Source: a bacterium (GTDB taxonomy: Bacteria > Pseudomonadota > Alphaproteobacteria > Rhodobacterales > Rhodobacteraceae). From it: a stretch of DNA of 64,000 bases. Positions 62,754-64,000 of the stretch are shown here, piece by piece (positions within the stretch are counted from its first letter, which is position 1; every line of letters begins with the position of its first letter). The notes beneath the pieces were generated by a model that saw only the letters and a list, made by a program, of their open reading frames with translations, searched no databases and had not been told where the DNA came from. The position numbers and the translations under genes were made by a program. Where the stretch lies: assembly GCA_016124195.1 (NCBI GenBank), contig WGOE01000006.1, positions 310,001 through 374,000 on the forward strand, in the 5' to 3' direction.

Positions 62754-63566
62754 ATGGCCGTTGGCGTATTCGATTCCGGTCTGGGCGGGCTGACCGTGCT
62801 GGATGCCGTCAGCCGGCGTCTGCCGGAGGTGCCCTTCGTCTATTTCGGCGACAATGCCCATGCGCCTTACGGGGTGCGCACCCATGACGACATCTTCAAC
62901 CTGACCTGTGCCGCGACCGAAAGGCTTTGGGACGAGGGTTGCGATCTGGTGATCCTGGCCTGTAACACGGCCTCTGCCGCCGCACTCAAGCGCATGCAGG
63001 AAACCTGGGTCCCGGCCGACAAGCGCGTCCTGGGCGTCTTCGTGCCGCTGATCGAGGCCCTGACCGAACGGCAATGGGGCGACAACTCCCCCCCGCGCGA
63101 GGTTGCGGTCAAGCATGTCGCCCTCTTTGCCACCCCCGCCACGGTGGCCTCCCGCGCCTTTCAGCGCGAACTGGCCTTCCGTGCCATCGGGGTCGATGTC
63201 GAGGCGCAGCCCTGCGGCGGTGTCGTCGATGCCATCGAACAGGGCGACGAAATCCTGGCCGAGGCTCTGGTGCGCAGCCATGTCGAGGCGCTGAAGCGGC
63301 GCATGCCGCATCCCGAGGCCGCTGTTCTGGGCTGCACGCATTACCCCTTGATGGCGCAGGCCTTTCAGGAGGCTCTGGGGCCGGACGTGAAGGTCTATTC
63401 CCAGGCCAACCTCGTGGCCGAAAGCCTGACGGATTATCTGCAGCGCCGGCCGGAATTTCTGGGCCCCGGCACGCAATCGAAATTCCTGACGACCGGCGAT
63501 CCCAAAAGTGTCTCGAGCAAGGCCACCCAATTCTTGCGCCGCAAGATCGTGTTCGAGGCGGCCTGA
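62754..63566 (+). CDS. murI: Glutamate racemase
   Basis: The 270-residue enzyme makes D-glutamate for peptidoglycan. The two catalytic cysteines are Cys70 (LACNTASA) and Cys194 (LGCTHYPL), and the N-terminal [16 protein letters not shown] and [10 protein letters not shown] are typical. The ATG at 62754 (MAVGVFDSG) gives the family start, with AGGGGCAGGAC before it; the extra 37 residues of open frame upstream are not conserved in character. Confidence 0.94.
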   Translation: MAVGVFDSGLGGLTVLDAVSRRLPEVPFVYFGDNAHAPYGVRTHDDIFNLTCAATERLWDEGCDLVILACNTASAAALKRMQETWVPADKRVLGVFVPLIEALTERQWGDNSPPREVAVKHVALFATPATVASRAFQRELAFRAIGVDVEAQPCGGVVDAIEQGDEILAEALVRSHVEALKRRMPHPEAAVLGCTHYPLMAQAFQEALGPDVKVYSQANLVAESLTDYLQRRPEFLGPGTQSKFLTTGDPKSVSSKATQFLRRKIVFEAA

Positions 63567-63629
63567 GGCCCGAGGCGGCATCGGGACCGGGCCGCAGGGT
63601 CCTGACATCGCGGGCTGCTCCGGGCCGTG

Positions 63630-63645
63630 CCGTTCTGCAGAACGG
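63630..63645. repeat. Perfect 16-bp palindrome after murI
   Basis: CCGTTCTGCAGAACGG. Symmetric with no spacer; could be a protein-binding site or the start of a hairpin in the murI 3' region. No T-run follows. Confidence 0.5.
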
Positions 63646-63806
63646 GGGCCGCCCCAGCCGGGGCGTGCCTGTCAAAACCCGGCTGAAGCCAAGCCAAAAC
63701 AAGGATTTGCGTGGGGCTCTGGTGCCATGTCCCTTAGGACGTCTCGGGGCGGCGCTTGCATTTGCGGGCCGTTCTCTCATATCCTGCGCCGTGAAAGGAG
63801 GCCCCG

Positions 63807-64000
63807 ATGCCCGTTGTTCGTGCTTTCTTCCCGGCCTCCCTGACGCGGCGTACGCTTCTGGCGGCGGTGCCTGTGTCTTTCCTGCCAACGCCCGGCCTGT
63901 CTTTCGAGGTGCGCCCCGCCACTTGGGCGCGCCAGGTCCTGCCCGAGGTCAAGGGCGTGCCCAATCTTTATCAGGTGACGGCGCAGATCTACCGTTCAGC
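63807..64000 (+). CDS. Dual-specificity/tyrosine phosphatase-like exported protein (3' end cut off)
   Basis: Sixty-five residues are visible before the window ends. The start has a Tat- or Sec-like leader with a twin arginine (SLTRRTLLAAVPVSFLPTPG), then VPNLYQVTAQIYRSA, the N-terminal strand typical of dual-specificity protein phosphatase-like proteins (the 'NLYRVxxxLYRSAQP' beginning). The catalytic CX5R motif would be past the edge, so this cannot be confirmed. AAAGGAGG ends 5 bases before the ATG, a very strong ribosome binding site. Confidence 0.68.
   Translation, partial: MPVVRAFFPASLTRRTLLAAVPVSFLPTPGLSFEVRPATWARQVLPEVKGVPNLYQVTAQIYRS

Overview
The window is GC-rich, densely coded alphaproteobacterial chromosome, most likely from the family Rhodobacteraceae/Paracoccaceae (Paracoccus/Rhodobacter relatives). 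This rests on protein-level resemblance of nearly every gene, on zapA next to tkt, on a class II DAHP synthase, on XGPRT and PAS_5 proteins of the rhodobacteral type, and on several families of short palindromic intergenic repeats. I could not run any search, so the genus is left open. Almost all genes are chromosomal housekeeping genes. There is no prophage, insertion sequence, CRISPR array or rRNA operon. Two tRNA genes are present (Pro-TGG, Leu-CAA).

Layout. 1-6.5 kb: a predicted amidoligase/transglutaminase operon (DUF2126 protein cut by the window edge, ATP-grasp/alpha-E fusion, transglutaminase) followed by a DUF4177 protein. 6.5-10.2 kb (minus): fabI, a LysE exporter, xanthine phosphoribosyltransferase, a DUF2127 membrane protein and a HisC-like aminotransferase. 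10.2-14.4 kb: pdxH, a double cold-shock protein, DUF192, tRNA-Pro, selO and an XRE-cupin regulator. 14.5-16.8 kb: the kbl-tdh threonine degradation pair. 17-28.8 kb: serS, a methyltransferase, yajC-secD-secF, xthA, an IscA/ErpA-type protein, a dGTPase, dsbB, a YqaA protein and a zinc metallopeptidase, ending in tRNA-Leu.

28.9-39.3 kb is the accessory-looking part. It begins with about 950 bp of non-coding DNA, then two tandem RTX (calcium-binding nonapeptide) proteins that each end in a Hint autoprocessing domain, a MobA-like nucleotidyltransferase, a dimethylglycine-dehydrogenase-like flavoprotein and a third RTX protein without Hint. 39.4-44.6 kb (minus) is a complete branched-chain amino acid type ABC transporter operon with hairpins between its genes. 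44.8-58 kb: small membrane and periplasmic proteins, a GlxA-type regulator, class II DAHP synthase, PAS_5 protein, yicC-gmk-gamma carbonic anhydrase, two tandem 53-aa DUF1127-like proteins, gap, DUF808, tkt, a coiled-coil protein, zapA and an MliC lipoprotein. 58-64 kb: grxD, bolA, purL, a candidate small RNA, a LysR regulator, murI and the start of a dual-specificity phosphatase.

The most useful non-gene observations are: four families of repeated palindromic elements, one with a copy inside a coding sequence; an array of four hairpins between livG and livF built on the same core as a pair near gap; a roughly 78-nt candidate small RNA at 61.4 kb with its own promoter and terminator; a methyltransferase that appears to start at CTG; a threonine dehydrogenase lacking all four structural-zinc cysteines; and an RTX-Hint protein with a cysteine-rich N-terminal head. 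Nothing here is a clear-cut new system. The RTX-Hint pair and the small RNA are the best places to look.
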